Assembly: GCA_036250225.1 (NCBI GenBank)
Contig: JAPZLL010000030.1
Coordinates: 310,001 to 374,000 of the forward strand
Direction: 5' to 3'
Source: Cercophora sp. LCS_1
Lineage: Eukaryota > Ascomycota > Sordariomycetes > Sordariales > Lasiosphaeriaceae
Length of the DNA stretch: 64,000 nucleotides
Positions within the stretch are counted from its first letter, which is position 1, and each line of letters starts with the position of its first letter. The notes under the pieces were generated by a model. The model did not search any database. It was not told the DNA's origin and saw only the letters and a program-made list of their open reading frames with translations. Positions 22,478 through 35,200 of this stretch are shown piece by piece. A program made the translations under genes and the position numbers.

Positions 22478-24298
22478 CCTTGGCGTTTCTGGTTTCTGAG
22501 AACTTGATGGCGCGGAATGGCGAGTTGAAAGCAGATATCTGGTGGAGGCAAGTGCCTTGGTATCGCGGTCGCTCTGGATATCTCGATGTCTACTAAGTTG
22601 CTCGGGGGAACTGGGCCAGGATAATACAGCGAAACTTGTCAAATATGAGCAAACCTGCGGAATGTGACCAAAGTTCTGCAAAGACGTTCAGGTGTGGAAG
22701 AGCGTGACAATTCAGAGGAGACAAGTGAGGGAAAAGGGGCTGAAATACGACTGGAAGCAAAGTGTCAAGAAAAGTTCGACGGACAGAGCGAGACAAGTAG
22801 AAAGGAGTTTCATAATTAGTCACAAAACTATAGGTCTCTTTACTACCTGATTGATCCGAAGACATCAAAGGACACAGCGACCTAGCCTAGTCGGTTCCGT
22901 CGCGGGTTATGGGTGCGCCCAGGTGGTGTGTCCTCATTGACGTTTCTCGTCAAAATGTGACAGTCAACCACTTTGGTGAAGAACCCTTGTAAAAAAAGAA
23001 CCACATGGATTATATAGCTACAAAGTATTTTTAAGACATGGATCAGGTTAAGATAGAGTTTGAGACAACCTGGAACTTCCTGGTGTGCGTCGGGAGAGAA
23101 CAATGACGGTCAGCGCACCAACCTGCCTTCCCCGGTCTTAGACACGCAGGACCAGAGCAAAGCTAAAGTCCATGGGACATTCATGAATGCAAATAATTGT
23201 ATATTTGGGCACGGAACAAGTGTGGGAATGGGTGGCCGGGGGTTCTGAAGAGTTAAGTGACATCTGTGTCAACAAAACTTAGTAAAGACATTGTTGACGG
23301 GTGACACCTCCAACACCCACCTCAATACACTGAAGAATTTGGCGAAGATTCCACCTTCCTCAGAATGTGTGAAGTGTATACCGGGCCATGGCAAAATCCG
23401 TCGAAACTACACTCTGTTCTAGCCCGTTATCAGACTCGAAACATGTTTCATAGACCTCTAAGCCGCAAACCTAGTCTAAGGATCTTGAAACTCACCACCT
23501 TTGGTGTCAAGAAACGAACACAAAACCTAAAATTTGAGCACAGAGCGCTTTAGCACTTCACAAAAAAGGTGCTGCGTTAGAGTCGGGATGGCGATACCCA
23601 GCAACCACGCAAAAAATTGTCGAAACACGAGTGGTCCAAGTCTCCGCCAAACATTTGGCCAACGCAGGGAAACCAGTCAGAAAAAAGATGTCATGGTTAT
23701 TGGGACGTATGTTAGACAAGTCTTGGCTATCTGTATTGGTATTTCTCTACATCCAAAATCCTCTGTCCTCCCCGCGGGTAGGCACACCTTGAAGTGACCT
23801 GACTATTGCTTGCGTCCTCCTATCTTCAACACACACTTTTTTCTCTAGTCTAAGGAGAACTGATATTACCCTTGACAAACCGGCCGAGGTGCCTGCAAAC
23901 GGGCCACAGTATGGCCCAGACTGTTGACAACCTTCACCGCAACCGAACAACGGAGAGGAACGCCGTCAACACCATGCCCGCTCTAAAAAATGAACCATAC
24001 ATGTATCAATGATGCGCGTGCCCTATTATCTCCTCTGGCTCCTGAAACGGTCAAGGCCATGCCCACAGAATTGAGCCACACAAGGGAAAACAAGTATCTA
24101 AGCACTCGCGCTAGTCATGAAATCGCCCGCTTATGAGATGTCGCCACAGAAATGCCAACGATTCCCTGGAAAGACATAAAAAGAAACCACACAGTGTATC
24201 TAGAGCATGAGGAAGTGAGGGACGAGATATGGCCGTGTTGCGTAATTCGGCTGAAATGATACTGGTGCTGCAATTGTGCTGAAATGCGATGTCGAGCC
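22478..24298. other. Intergenic region with no recognised gene
   Basis: 1.8 kb upstream of the Cys-rich gene and downstream of the checkpoint kinase. A missing 5' exon of the Cys-rich gene could lie in 22480-22870, where a minus-strand ATG at 22868 opens a short frame. Past 22900 I see only short frames and unstructured sequence. Confidence 0.5.
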
Positions 24299-27200
24299 TC
24301 ATCTCCGTATGCCCCTTAGGAGGTCTATCGTGCTCGGCGAAGCAGTCCGAAAGGTCGGGACGGTGCGGTTTCCTGGGATGTACGACATCCAGGTACTCGG
24401 TCCTGTGGTTGACGACTCCCCGGGGCCATAAGGCGCAGGGCTATTCCTCTTCGCTGCCATGGCGCGAACTGCCTCGAGCCTTCGGACTTCGAATGCGCGA
24501 GAACGGTCTCTCTCGCTGTCGATGTTGGCGGTGCGCTCCTCCATATCGTGATTTGCCTCTTCCATCCTAAGGTCGTGCTCATTCACGTTGCGCATCTTTC
24601 GCTCCGTTCTCGCGCAGAGCTCGTCAAGTCGCTCTGCCGTTTCCTCATCGACAAATACCTGCGGCGACCCTTTGGGGCGAGGCATCCCGCTGCCTCCCCA
24701 ATTACAGCGAAAGGTTAGTTCTGATTTATATTTCTTGTCGCCCGAGCGCCAGACGACAATGCTGTCCCCGTCGTACAAGCGCACCCAGTACTGGCAGGCT
24801 GCCGAGGGGTTTTGGCAGTTCACCGACGGTAGGTGTAGACCGTTGACATGTATGCCATTGCTTGCCTTCGTAGCAATATAGAAGTAGAACCTGTCTGCGT
24901 CGGTCTCAGGTGGCCGGCTCCACGGCCGATAGTTTCTGTACGGATCATAGTCCTCCTTCCACAGGAGAATCTTGAAGGCATACTTGGGCACCTTCGCCTC
25001 CATCTTGTTCGGGTACGTGCGGGTGTTGTCCTGGGCGCGACCCCACGACACCATCGATTCCGTAATGGCAACCGACATGTCGGGGACTGCTGATCCCGGT
25101 ACCGATTTCAGCACGCCTACGACTCTCTTGTCGGCAGAGGAAATTTGAGTTGGCATGGTGACAGGTACGAGTTCCAACTGGGTACTGGGTATAATCTCGT
25201 CCGAGGAGTTGCATGACTCGGTGGAAGGTGGCATTGTGGTGTCGGGCGTGCCTGCCCGCCGCGTCTTAGGGTGGCGCGTGGGAGGGAAGTACTTAACTGC
25301 CACATCCCATAACCGTGTCTTTCCCGGGCCAAACTCCTCGGACCTAGAATTGGCAGCCGCCTTGAATGCATCAAACTGAAGCTGCGTCATCTCGGGATAC
25401 TGTAGATGCCATGTCGTCTTGTCTTGGGCAGACCAGAATGCTGATTTATGGATGGGAGTATCGATCTGACGACCAGAATGGGCACGGGATATCGGTGGAA
25501 TCTGAGCCAAAAGCTCGTAATCGGAGTTGTCGACCGGTTGCTCTGAGCCCAGGTCAACCGAGCCCTCCGAACGGAGCCTTTTCAAGGCTCGTCTGTCTTT
25601 GCTGGTCGGCGCCTCAATTTCGTCACCGCTGTCAAGCGATGGTTTCCGCTTGCTCATGTTCAGATCACTGGTGTGCGAACGCAGGAGCGATCCACCCCGT
25701 GACTTCACGTTTAGGTGCTCGAGAAATGATTCAGCCCCACCCAAGCTCTGCGACTCAACATTGAACGTCATGTTGTTGATTTCCTCAACAGATCTACTCT
25801 GACTGGCGATCAGAACCGAGGTGCGAAGGTCTCCGGACTTTGGCTGAGATTTTGGCTGCGATGGTTGCCGCGGCGTGAGGCTATCGTCTGAGGAGTCGAA
25901 GCTGTCGCGGATCTCTGTTACACCTCCAAGAATCTCTGTCGACACAGAGCTTGTCACAGAGACAGGCAAGTTCAACCGTTCTGCTGGGATCGCCCCCGCG
26001 ATGCCGATGGCCGAGATGTTGACCTCTCCAAAGAGTCGCTGTGGGGGGTTCACTTGATTTGCGCGAGCACCGCGACCAAAGGTGTAGTTTTCCTTCTCTG
26101 ACTCATCACCGCTGAGTCGGTTCTCATCGTTTTGCTGGCTATCGTCAATAATCTCGTCGTCGCTTTGTGGGATGAGATCTTCGAGCTCCACAGTCTTTTC
26201 CCTATCGGTGTCTTGAAGGCTGAGCTGTGAAGATTTTATTCGCAATTCCTCATCCGAAACCTCGTCAAAGGACTGATCAAGACCGGTGTCGGTGATCCAA
26301 GGGTGTTTCAGGAGGGTCTCGACATTGGCCCGGGATTCTGGTCGCCGGTCGAGCATCATTGACAAGAAATCTATCCCTAGATGCGAAACGCCACAGTTGA
26401 TGAGAGGAGTGACGTCAAGGGGTTTGGTCATAATCTGATGGAGAAGCTCCGAATAAGTGGCACCGCTTTGTGCTGGGAAGGGTGGCTGCTTCGTCAAAGC
26501 GTGGAACAAAACGCCTCCTAAGGACCAAACGTCGACAGCGTGGTCGTATCGTTGACCAGGGGCGGCACGGTTGCGTCGGTTGCGGGGGTTGCGACGGCCG
26601 TACTCATCATACTCTGCGTATTCCGAGTAAACCTCGGGGGCACAATATAGCAGAGTGCCGCAGAAAGTTCTGAGAAACGTTTGCTCGTTGTCAATCATCT
26701 TTGAGAGGCCAAAGTCGGTGAGTTTGACAATAAACGGCTCCCGGGAGCTGACAAGAATGTTATCCGGTTTGACGTCGCGATGGGTGATGTTCATGTTGTG
26801 CAAATATCCAATCGCATCCAGCAGCTGCTTCGCGATGATTCTGGTCTCCATCTCAGGCAGCCGACCGAACTGATTGATCATCTTTCCAAGATCTCCGCCA
26901 CCAACGTACTCCATGATAATGATCATTAGCCTGTCGTCCCAGTCCAGGTGCTCGACAAATTGGACAATATTTGGCTGTAATTTCATAGTGAGTGAGAGTC
27001 GTAAGCATTTCGTCAAAGTATTCACTTACGTGCTTCACTCTCTGCATAATCCTCATTTCGTTCTCCACTTTCTGGTCCAGAACGCCGTTTCTCATGAATT
27101 TGGTTTTGTCCAACTCCTTCGCCGCGTACGGGAGGCCATCAAACTTGGACGTGACCTTGTACACTGTTGCAAAGGCTCCTTTCCCAATCTCGCCTACCAG

Positions 27201-28171
27201 GTTATAATTGTTGGATCCTTTCCAGGATCTGGGCAAACGGTTTACCGATGTTGTTTGGGCCGCTGGGACTTTTCGGATCACAGCCCTCGCTGTCGGCTTC
27301 TTTGGGGTTGGCGTTTTGAAGATATCGACCTGGACATGTTAGCTGAAGCAATACTTGACAAGAGAGAGCACACACATGTCCTCCTGGCCCGGGCACTATA
27401 GTCTTGTTGGCCTCGGGTGCTAACCGCTCCTGCTCGTGCATGTAGACCTCGAGATTTCGCTGGTAGGCAGCATAATAGTTCCCATCACGACGCGGAACGC
27501 GGACAAGAAAGACAAGATCATTCCTCTGGTTCTTCATCAAAATCTTGATCTTGGACCCGCTGGTGAGCGTCCTTTTCGAGGGCTTGTCCCCATTCTCCTT
27601 CGACTTGAGAAGGATCTCATCAACCACGGTTCCGTTCGTCGAATGGTCCTCCAGCATCAACACGGCGTGTTCATTGAGATAGATTCGAAAATGGATGTTG
27701 CTGAGACGTCTGTGCGGATCGTTCTCAAAACAAACATCGCACCACTGCGGGTTCCGACCAAAAGTAAAGCCCAATGCCGGCTGCTTTACCTTGGACGAGA
27801 ATCTGAGAGCAATGTGGTGTTCCCCAACATCTTGTGGTGCCAGATCAAAGTTCTCTGCATCGTCCTCTTCATCGTAGTCCAATTCGATATCGTCCGTCTG
27901 GTCCCGGCCCACCATATGATGGCTGTTTTCCTCGGCGATTCGCTTCAGTTCTTCGCGTGCGTATTCTGAATAAGGGACCAGGAGGCAGATTATGTCTGAT
28001 ATGTCTTCATCTGAAAAGCCCGAATTCTGTTCCCCATATCTGCGAGGATCGACGACGGTTTGGGTCGCTGTGGGGCTCGATTAACGCTCCTGAACAAATC
28101 TGCGGGGCAAGCAATCAAGCAAGAGAACAAGGCGTACGCTGGGTAGGTTGCGAGAAATCATACGAATCCAT
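24299..28171 (-). CDS. Rad53/Cds1 (Chk2-type) DNA-damage checkpoint kinase with FHA domains
   Basis: Four exons on the minus strand: 28171-28138, 28067-27376, 27329-27030 and 26974-24299; introns of 70, 46 and 55 bp; 1233 aa. It should relay ATM/ATR signals to cell-cycle arrest and fork protection. The N terminus MDSYDFSQPTQPTQ, formed across the first splice, holds one SQ and two TQ sites, the usual ATM/ATR targets. An FHA domain spans about 95-200 (FGRN, RRLSNIHFRI, STNGT). The kinase domain starts near 287: GKGAFATV at 291-298, Lys313, HRD at 407-409, DFG at 429-431, and CGTLLYCAPE. A second FHA-like region near 980-1105 (VSWGRAQDNTRTYP, then HVNGLHLP) suggests the two-FHA Rad53 layout, which in Neurospora would point to MUS-59 rather than PRD-4. 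A coiled-coil-like acidic/basic stretch precedes the end. Confidence 0.9.
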
Positions 28172-31100
28172 TGGACCTATTTGGTTGCGATTCGAACGTC
28201 GCGCTTCGGGCCCGGCGCTAGGCCAGACCGCTGGGCAGTATTGTATCGGGGTTTGGCGTCGAAGAATGCCGGCGCACACAACGAGCAAGGAGAAGCACCT
28301 CAGTTGAGGAAAAGCGGTGGCGATACGTGGTTCTGGGTGCACCACAGTTGGAGAGCGAAGGCCGGAGAACAATAGCAAATGTAAGGCAAAGCAAATTGGT
28401 CGGCAAGGCGGCCGAGTGCAAGCTGGGGTAGCTGGTGTTGATGTAGCAGCGGGTCCAAATAATCGGTGGTTGCTGGTGGTGCGCGGGACGCGGTACGCGA
28501 GAGGTGAAGCGGAGTCTGCCAGGCGACGAAGCGACACTCAGCAACCCATTGAATACCTCGTCCCATGCGGCTTGAAGAGAGGTTCGGTGCGTAAAAATCT
28601 GGTAGCAAATAAAGAAGAAGCAATGCGCAGGCGACGGTGCGCTGAGCTATCCAGCCCGGGAGGTAGAGAGGATCGAAGTCTGCCCGTCAGGTGCACTGGA
28701 CTCGGGGAGAGGGGCATCACCAGGACTCGACCAAAAATGTCAGGACCGAGTTCTTGGTTCAGCAGTGCTCCCACTGCACCGTGCACACTGCCAGTGCGCC
28801 ACGGCGCAGCGCACGGGCTGGCTTCTGCTGAGATCTGACAGGCGTTCAACTGGTATTGGTCCAACGCCTTCGGTGCAGTGTTTATCCTTCCCGGCGCTAA
28901 CCAGCAACTGACGCCGCGTTTCCAGGCTGACGGGACTCTGGGGAACGATTGGAAGGCAGCAGCCCATCGGTTTCGCTGTCCGTCTGCCGGCAATCCGTTT
29001 CCTTCCCCTTTGAAGAGCTCGTCGGAAGCTGGGGCGGACCGGTTCCCTCTCCGCCAGATCTAGCCCTAACTGAAGCCTCCTTGCGTGTTGGTGAGTGGGT
29101 GGGACAACTTTGGCATTTTGTGCGTCCATGGGCATGGCGTTGTGGGACAACCATCGCGATTCTCCTCTCACTTAGGTTGTCTGGTGTTCCTCTGGTTCTC
29201 ATGGACCCCTATAAACTTAGATTCTGAGTCAGCAGGGCTCCTAGTGGTTCATAAGACGTCATGAGTGTGTCAATCAACACAGGCGGCTGCACAAACATCA
29301 TTGCCATCAGTGAATGTTGGTGAGATTTGTCTCACTTAACTTTCCCACCAACATGCTGCGGACACTACGAACAGCACTCTCCCAAAAGTTCTGGTTTCCT
29401 GGCTTGCCTGGTATAGACAGGCAGCTATTGATATGCCGGGGTCTGGACCAGCTGTGGTATATGTATCAAGATAATACAGTGTCCTTCCAACCCCCTATCC
29501 CACAGCCGTGATGTGTGAAGGGCCTAAGGGATGCAACCCGACGAGAGGCTGGTGGCGCAGAGGTTGATGCGGCGGGAGGGAGATCCTTCCGCTCTCGCAT
29601 TGCTGGCTCTGTCGATTTTCTTCACACAACAACCTGTGTATCGAGCAATCGTGCCAAGAGCGTGCAACATGAGTATGCTCAGGTTGCTGCAATCGCCCTA
29701 TACCCCGCGGTGTAGCCCCCGGTCATACCGTCCGGGCGCCGTCAGGAGAAGGACACGGGACTTTTGCACCCCGAGACTCCAACCTCGTGGTTGCATATCC
29801 AGAGCTGTGCAAACCATCTGGGGTGTTGAGTTGCCGTTGCGTATGTAGGTCATCTGTGCTTTAAGCTGGCAGACGTGAGAATTTGGAAAACCATGACGTC
29901 GCAGTTCAGGGTTGTCCCTTTCGCCAGCTAACTCTTTACGGCTAGTAAACAGATGTCCCTGAGTTCACAAGATGCTTGCGTGGACTTCAGGGAGCCATGC
30001 GAAATGGCTCATCAAGGCGCGCGCCTGTCGCACCCCCGGCCATCAGCTCTTCCCACATTCGTATCGCTCATAACTGGGGCGCAGCTCTGAATCACTGGGG
30101 CTGGGTGCGATGCATTCGTTTCCACAGACACGTATGTAGGTGCTCGCAGTGCGAAAGAGTGGAAGTGATGCGGGTGCTTGGAGTGCTTCGCCCAGGCCCT
30201 CGGCGCCAAGGGCCTGTTCTCGGCATTCTGGGGAGTTGGGTGTCGAGCCGCTTGAGAAGTCCGGTTGTCGCGCGCTGATGGAACGTGGGGTGATCATAAG
30301 GTGTGGGTGTCATCATGGGGGTTTGGGCTTCTGGACCTGTGCCTCACTCACTGGTCACGGAAGCGATCAAGTTGAAAACGGTGCACACAACAGTCAGCAA
30401 CAGAACATCGTTGAGCTTCCCAGTTCCCTCCCTGTCGGTACACCCGCGCTGGATCTTGGTGCGTCAATGCCATTCAAAGATGGCCGGTTTCGTCACCCAA
30501 GATCTTGGCTGACCAATCGAACATTTGTGAGGCTGGAGCAGCGGCATCCTGATCACTACTTTCTCTCGGCGCTGCAGCAGGTGAAACCAGCGCATCAGGA
30601 GAGCAGCCCAGGAATTGCAGCCAGCACTGCGTAATGCCGTGTTGCCAGCGGGCAGTCTTAGTAGTGATGATGTAGTGCGAATGCATGCTCCAGCAGCGGA
30701 TGGCATGCTGCAGATTTAGTGTAGAGTCAAGCCGCGGCGGGAGGACGGACTGATGGGAGGCGATCGACCGAGTCATCTTTTCTGTGGCCATCCCTCGCTG
30801 AAGGAGTCTTGGAGTCTGATCGCAAAGCGTCCGAATTTTAGCGGGAATCCTAGGAACGCAGCCCATCGAACAGACGCATGGCTTTGTGCTGCATCCTGCA
30901 ACCTCACTCACCGATTCGTCGCCGTATCCGGGCTGCCGAGCTGTCCTGGGTGCTGAAAACCGGAGACTTCGGATGGGGAACGTCAACGTAACCACTCGGG
31001 TCAAATACGAGATGGGCCGTGAGAGTTACTGGTGTGCGTGCGTGTTCCTGTGTCTTTTTGCTGGCTGCTATCCGAAAGTAGAGATCTGATAATTACTTCG

Positions 31101-32227
31101 AACTTGATCTGCTTTTACACCGGATGGGCATCTTCACTTTGTCCCGAGGCATCGTCCATCTCTTCAGCATACCTGCCTTATATTTTAAAGTTTTTCGATC
31201 ACCCATCCACCCCTGCGCCTCATTGGCACAAGCCGATTGGCGGCCCTTCCTTCCCGTCACGCATTCACTCTGACATGCGTTTTCCAAGTCACCCAGGAAA
31301 CAGAAGCCGAAGTTGAGACATCGAGGCTTGAGACAGCGCTCTGAGCTACCTGCCGCCGAGCCGTGAACGGAAGCTACGCCATCCGGCAATCTCTCGGTTG
31401 TCGTTGTGAGGCGCTGGAGGTGACGTGCGGCTGGGAGCTACCAGCCAACCCTCCGCTTGCAGTGCACACGACGGCAGTTGCTGGTCTCACCTCCCGGGCA
31501 CTGAGTCGTGAAGCTCAAAAGCAGACAACATCGGAGAAAAACGTGGTTCGTTGGAAAACCAAGTGGGCACGCACTCCTTCAAGTCCACACCCACCGCATC
31601 TCCAGTCGCCGACATCAGCGTCTAACAACCCCGGACACAGGGCTCCTTGCGCCGGCGCCTGTAACCTTGCTAGGCCCAGCAGAGCTGAAGAGCAGCGCGC
31701 GCCTGTCAGTTCTCACTGGTGGTCTCCTGCCCCTTCCCCCAAACAGAGGACACGCGGACATCTTGACAGGTCCTTGACAGCGAATGCCTTTCTTTGTCCG
31801 ACCCTTCCGAGCCCCCATCTTGCGACAGCAACGGATTCCCCAATGCAGCGACAGCCAAGCGAAGAATGACCTAAGAGGCTAAGATCTTGGGACCCCTGCA
31901 AGAATCTCTGATACGAATCCCAGTTCCAGAAAACTGCTCCCCAAAGACGCAATCCCGTCCTGGACCCTGCGTCAGACGTTCTTGTTTTCCTATATTGCTG
32001 CCCCCCCTCCGGCCGCTCTTTGACGTAACCCGCCATCTCCCACCCTTTGGCGGTTTACGCACCAGCACTTGTTGGACTTTGGGCCTTCACAAGACCCTGG
32101 CGCATCTTCCTTGCGCGCATCATCGGCCCACCGGCGCCGCCAAGAGCCGAGGACTGGCAGGGGACAGCCAAGCGACGCCGACCCTTCGCAGCTCGTCAGC
32201 CCTTGAAGGGCTTAGAAGACGGGAAAG
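28172..32227. other. 4 kb divergent gene-free interval
   Basis: Lies between the start codons of the checkpoint kinase (-) and the CAF120-like gene (+). Frames such as 30140-30634 (+) and 30474-31004 (-) overlap each other antisense and show no family signature. No tRNA passes inspection. It may hold long leaders, regulatory DNA or a non-coding transcript. Confidence 0.5.
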
Positions 32228-35200
32228 ATGGGTCGAAATCGAGGTATGTAACCCTTTTGAATTCCATCTAGAAACCCCTCATTACCCTTTGCACGCCGCG
32301 CCACGCCATCCACGATTCCTTCCGCAACCTTCTGCATTGGTTCGACGTCCGCATCTGACCATTTTCGTTTGGAGCTCTGGAGGTACCTTTGGGGCTGCTG
32401 AGCTGCCAAGGAATGGGCGCTGAAGACCCTGGCTGGAAAACCGATATACTTAGCAAATACTTTGGGTTGTCTGACCGGATCACTCGCGCTTTGTAATTTG
32501 TTGCGTTCTTCGGGCTGACCACTGGCACGTCATATAAGTACTCTCGTTTATATCTCAGCTCTCAGCGTCACACAGGGATTCAAGGTCCCTGACGCCCGCA
32601 TCATCGCCGCCAGACGACATTCCTCACGACCGCCATTCAAAACCGGATTCCAACCCCATTTCCGCGAATACCCCGACGCCTCCACCCCAACTCACCGACT
32701 CTCGCCGAACTTCGCCTTCTGCCTCGTCACCCTCATCTCCGACTCGCGGCGAGAATGGTGTGATTTTGCCCGCATCTGCAGCAGACTCAGCCTCATCCAG
32801 TCCATCGGGGAGACACAGGAGTAGTTCGCGCCCGTCGTCCATGGTGCAAACCTACCAACCGCCCCTCATGGAGATCAGCAAAGAGGTTATTCCCGAGCTC
32901 CAGCCCGTTTTCGCCTTTCTCAACAGTCACACCAATAAGTTGTATCAGGAGGGGTACTTTCTCAAACTTGACGATCAGGATATCAGTAGGCCGCCTTCCG
33001 GTTCTTTGGTTTGTGCGACATGCTGACATGGTTCTAGAGGGGAACCCGAATCCTGATCGAACATGGACCGAATGTTTCGCCCAGTTAGTCGGCACCGTAC
33101 TCTCCCTCTGGGATGCGGCCGAGCTAGACGCGGCCGGTGAGGATGGTGAAGTGCTTCCAAAGTTTATTAACCTGACGGATGCATCCATCAAAATGGTATA
33201 AGCTGCGCGAATCAGCCTTTCGGCGCGAACTGGGCTAACCTGCGGTAGATCGAGTCCCTTCCCACTCGATCGGACGATGAGCAGCCGTTGCAGAACATAC
33301 TGAGCATCAGCACTGCAGGTCGCAATCGCTACCTCCTGCACTTCAACTCTCACCATTCCCTGATTCAGTGGACGTCTGGCATACGACTGGCCATGTTCGA
33401 GCACTCTACACTCCAGGAGGCCTATACCGGAGCTCTTGTAGCAGGAAAAGGGAAGGTCCTGAACAACATTGGTGTTATTATGGAGCGTGCAAGGGTACCC
33501 ATCCAAGAATGGGTTCGTGTGCGCTTTGGCGCCGGTGTTCCCTGGCGACGCTGCTGGTGTGTAATCGAACCACCCAACGAGAAGGAGTACCAAAAAGCAC
33601 AGAAAGACCTGAAGAAGCGGTCTCCATATGACCGATCACATGCACCATTACTAAAAGGAGAAATCAGATTCTACGACTCGAAGAAGGACGCCGAAAAGAA
33701 GAAGAAGCATTCCCAGCCAATTGCTACGATAACCGACGCCTTTTCAGCTTACGCCATCTACCCTCAATCGAAAGCTCTCATTGACGGCTCAACGTTGCTC
33801 AAGGTCGAGGGTCAAATAAGCATTCATGCAGAACCCCCATCAACGACTGAGGGCTTTGTGTTTATCATGCCGGAGGTTCCGCCAGCTGTTTCCGGTTTTG
33901 AGATGCTTCTTAGGTTCTTGTTTCCCACCTGGGACGTGTTCGGTCTATATGGCCGCCCCGGTCGTTTGGTGGCTAGTGTTTTAGACCCTCGGTCGCTGAT
34001 GTTTGGAATGCCCAAGCACAAGAAATATGGATACCTTGAGATCTTGGACGTGAGCGGTCTGATCCTTACGGAGGGAAGCATGAGTTGGTCAGAGAGAGAC
34101 TGGAGAAAGAAGCTGAAGGAAATCACAGGGCAACGCATGGCAGCTGTCGAGGAAGGTGGTGCCCAAACTCACAGCAGAAGTGGGAGCAGCAGTAGCAAGC
34201 GGTTGAGCTTCGGCCCCCAGAATCCAGTCGGAGCTCGTCCTCGCGTTGGCTTTACTGATGAGTCGGCATCCAACCGCTCCTCGCGGTCCCTCTCCCTCTC
34301 GCGCCCTGGCCTCAGAATGGACTCGGCACCGCCGGACCCTAACCGCGAGCGAGCACCATCCGCAACGGCCAACCACAGCCGCCATACCCGCAATAGCTCC
34401 GATACACAGTTGGGCGACATTCCCCCGTCGCTCGGATTCGAGGGCCCTGGGGCATCGCCCTTGCCGCTACGGACCCAAGACCGTGTGAAAGGGTTTGCAA
34501 GTGACTTGGCGTCCACTCCCGAAAGGTTGAGCTCAGAGGACGAGTCACCTGGTAGTCAGGGCCAACAAGTTGACCGTCTCGGGGAGATGCGTCACTTAGA
34601 AACCCCTGAGCCGGTCAACGCTCCTCCGGGATTCTCCCACGGCCCAGGGTCCCGACCACAGCAAGCCGCCCAGCATTCGCCCGACCTGCGCAGGCAAAAC
34701 AATCGCTTGTCGAACGCGACCTTGTCGCAACTAGCGACCGCCAACGGGCTCAACCCGGAGGCTTTTGCTCATGCCTCAGCGGAGCGGCAGGCTGATGATT
34801 GGAGGATGAGATCGCCGCCAGCGCAAACAGACCCGCGTGGTCCAGCGGTACAGCAATACGCCAGCGCCAACCTAGGGATGAATGCTAATTTCAATGGGTC
34901 TCGTGAAGCTCTGACGTCGCCAGCTAGCACTGGCTCGTCCCGCCCCTCTCCTAGGTATCCTCCCCCAGACATGGGTCTTAGTTCGAAACGGTCCAACTCC
35001 CCTCTCCCGGGACCAAATACGCCAGGTGGTGGCCCTTCTCACATGCGCCCTGGGCCACAGATGGGCCCGCCGCCCCATAGCGGTGGGCGTGGAACACCTC
35101 CGGTGATGAGTCCTCGCGGACCACCGCCAGATGGCCGCGGATTTCCCGGGGCGCGGGATCCGCGAATGGGGCCACCAGGGCCGCCCGGTGGTTATCCACC

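Noticed and set aside
30474..31004. 176-codon minus-strand frame in the 4 kb gap
   Set aside because: No domain; overlaps plus-strand frames antisense.
31330..31380. A-box-like GGTAGCTCAG on the minus strand
   Set aside because: No matching B box or acceptor stem follows, so it is not a tRNA gene.
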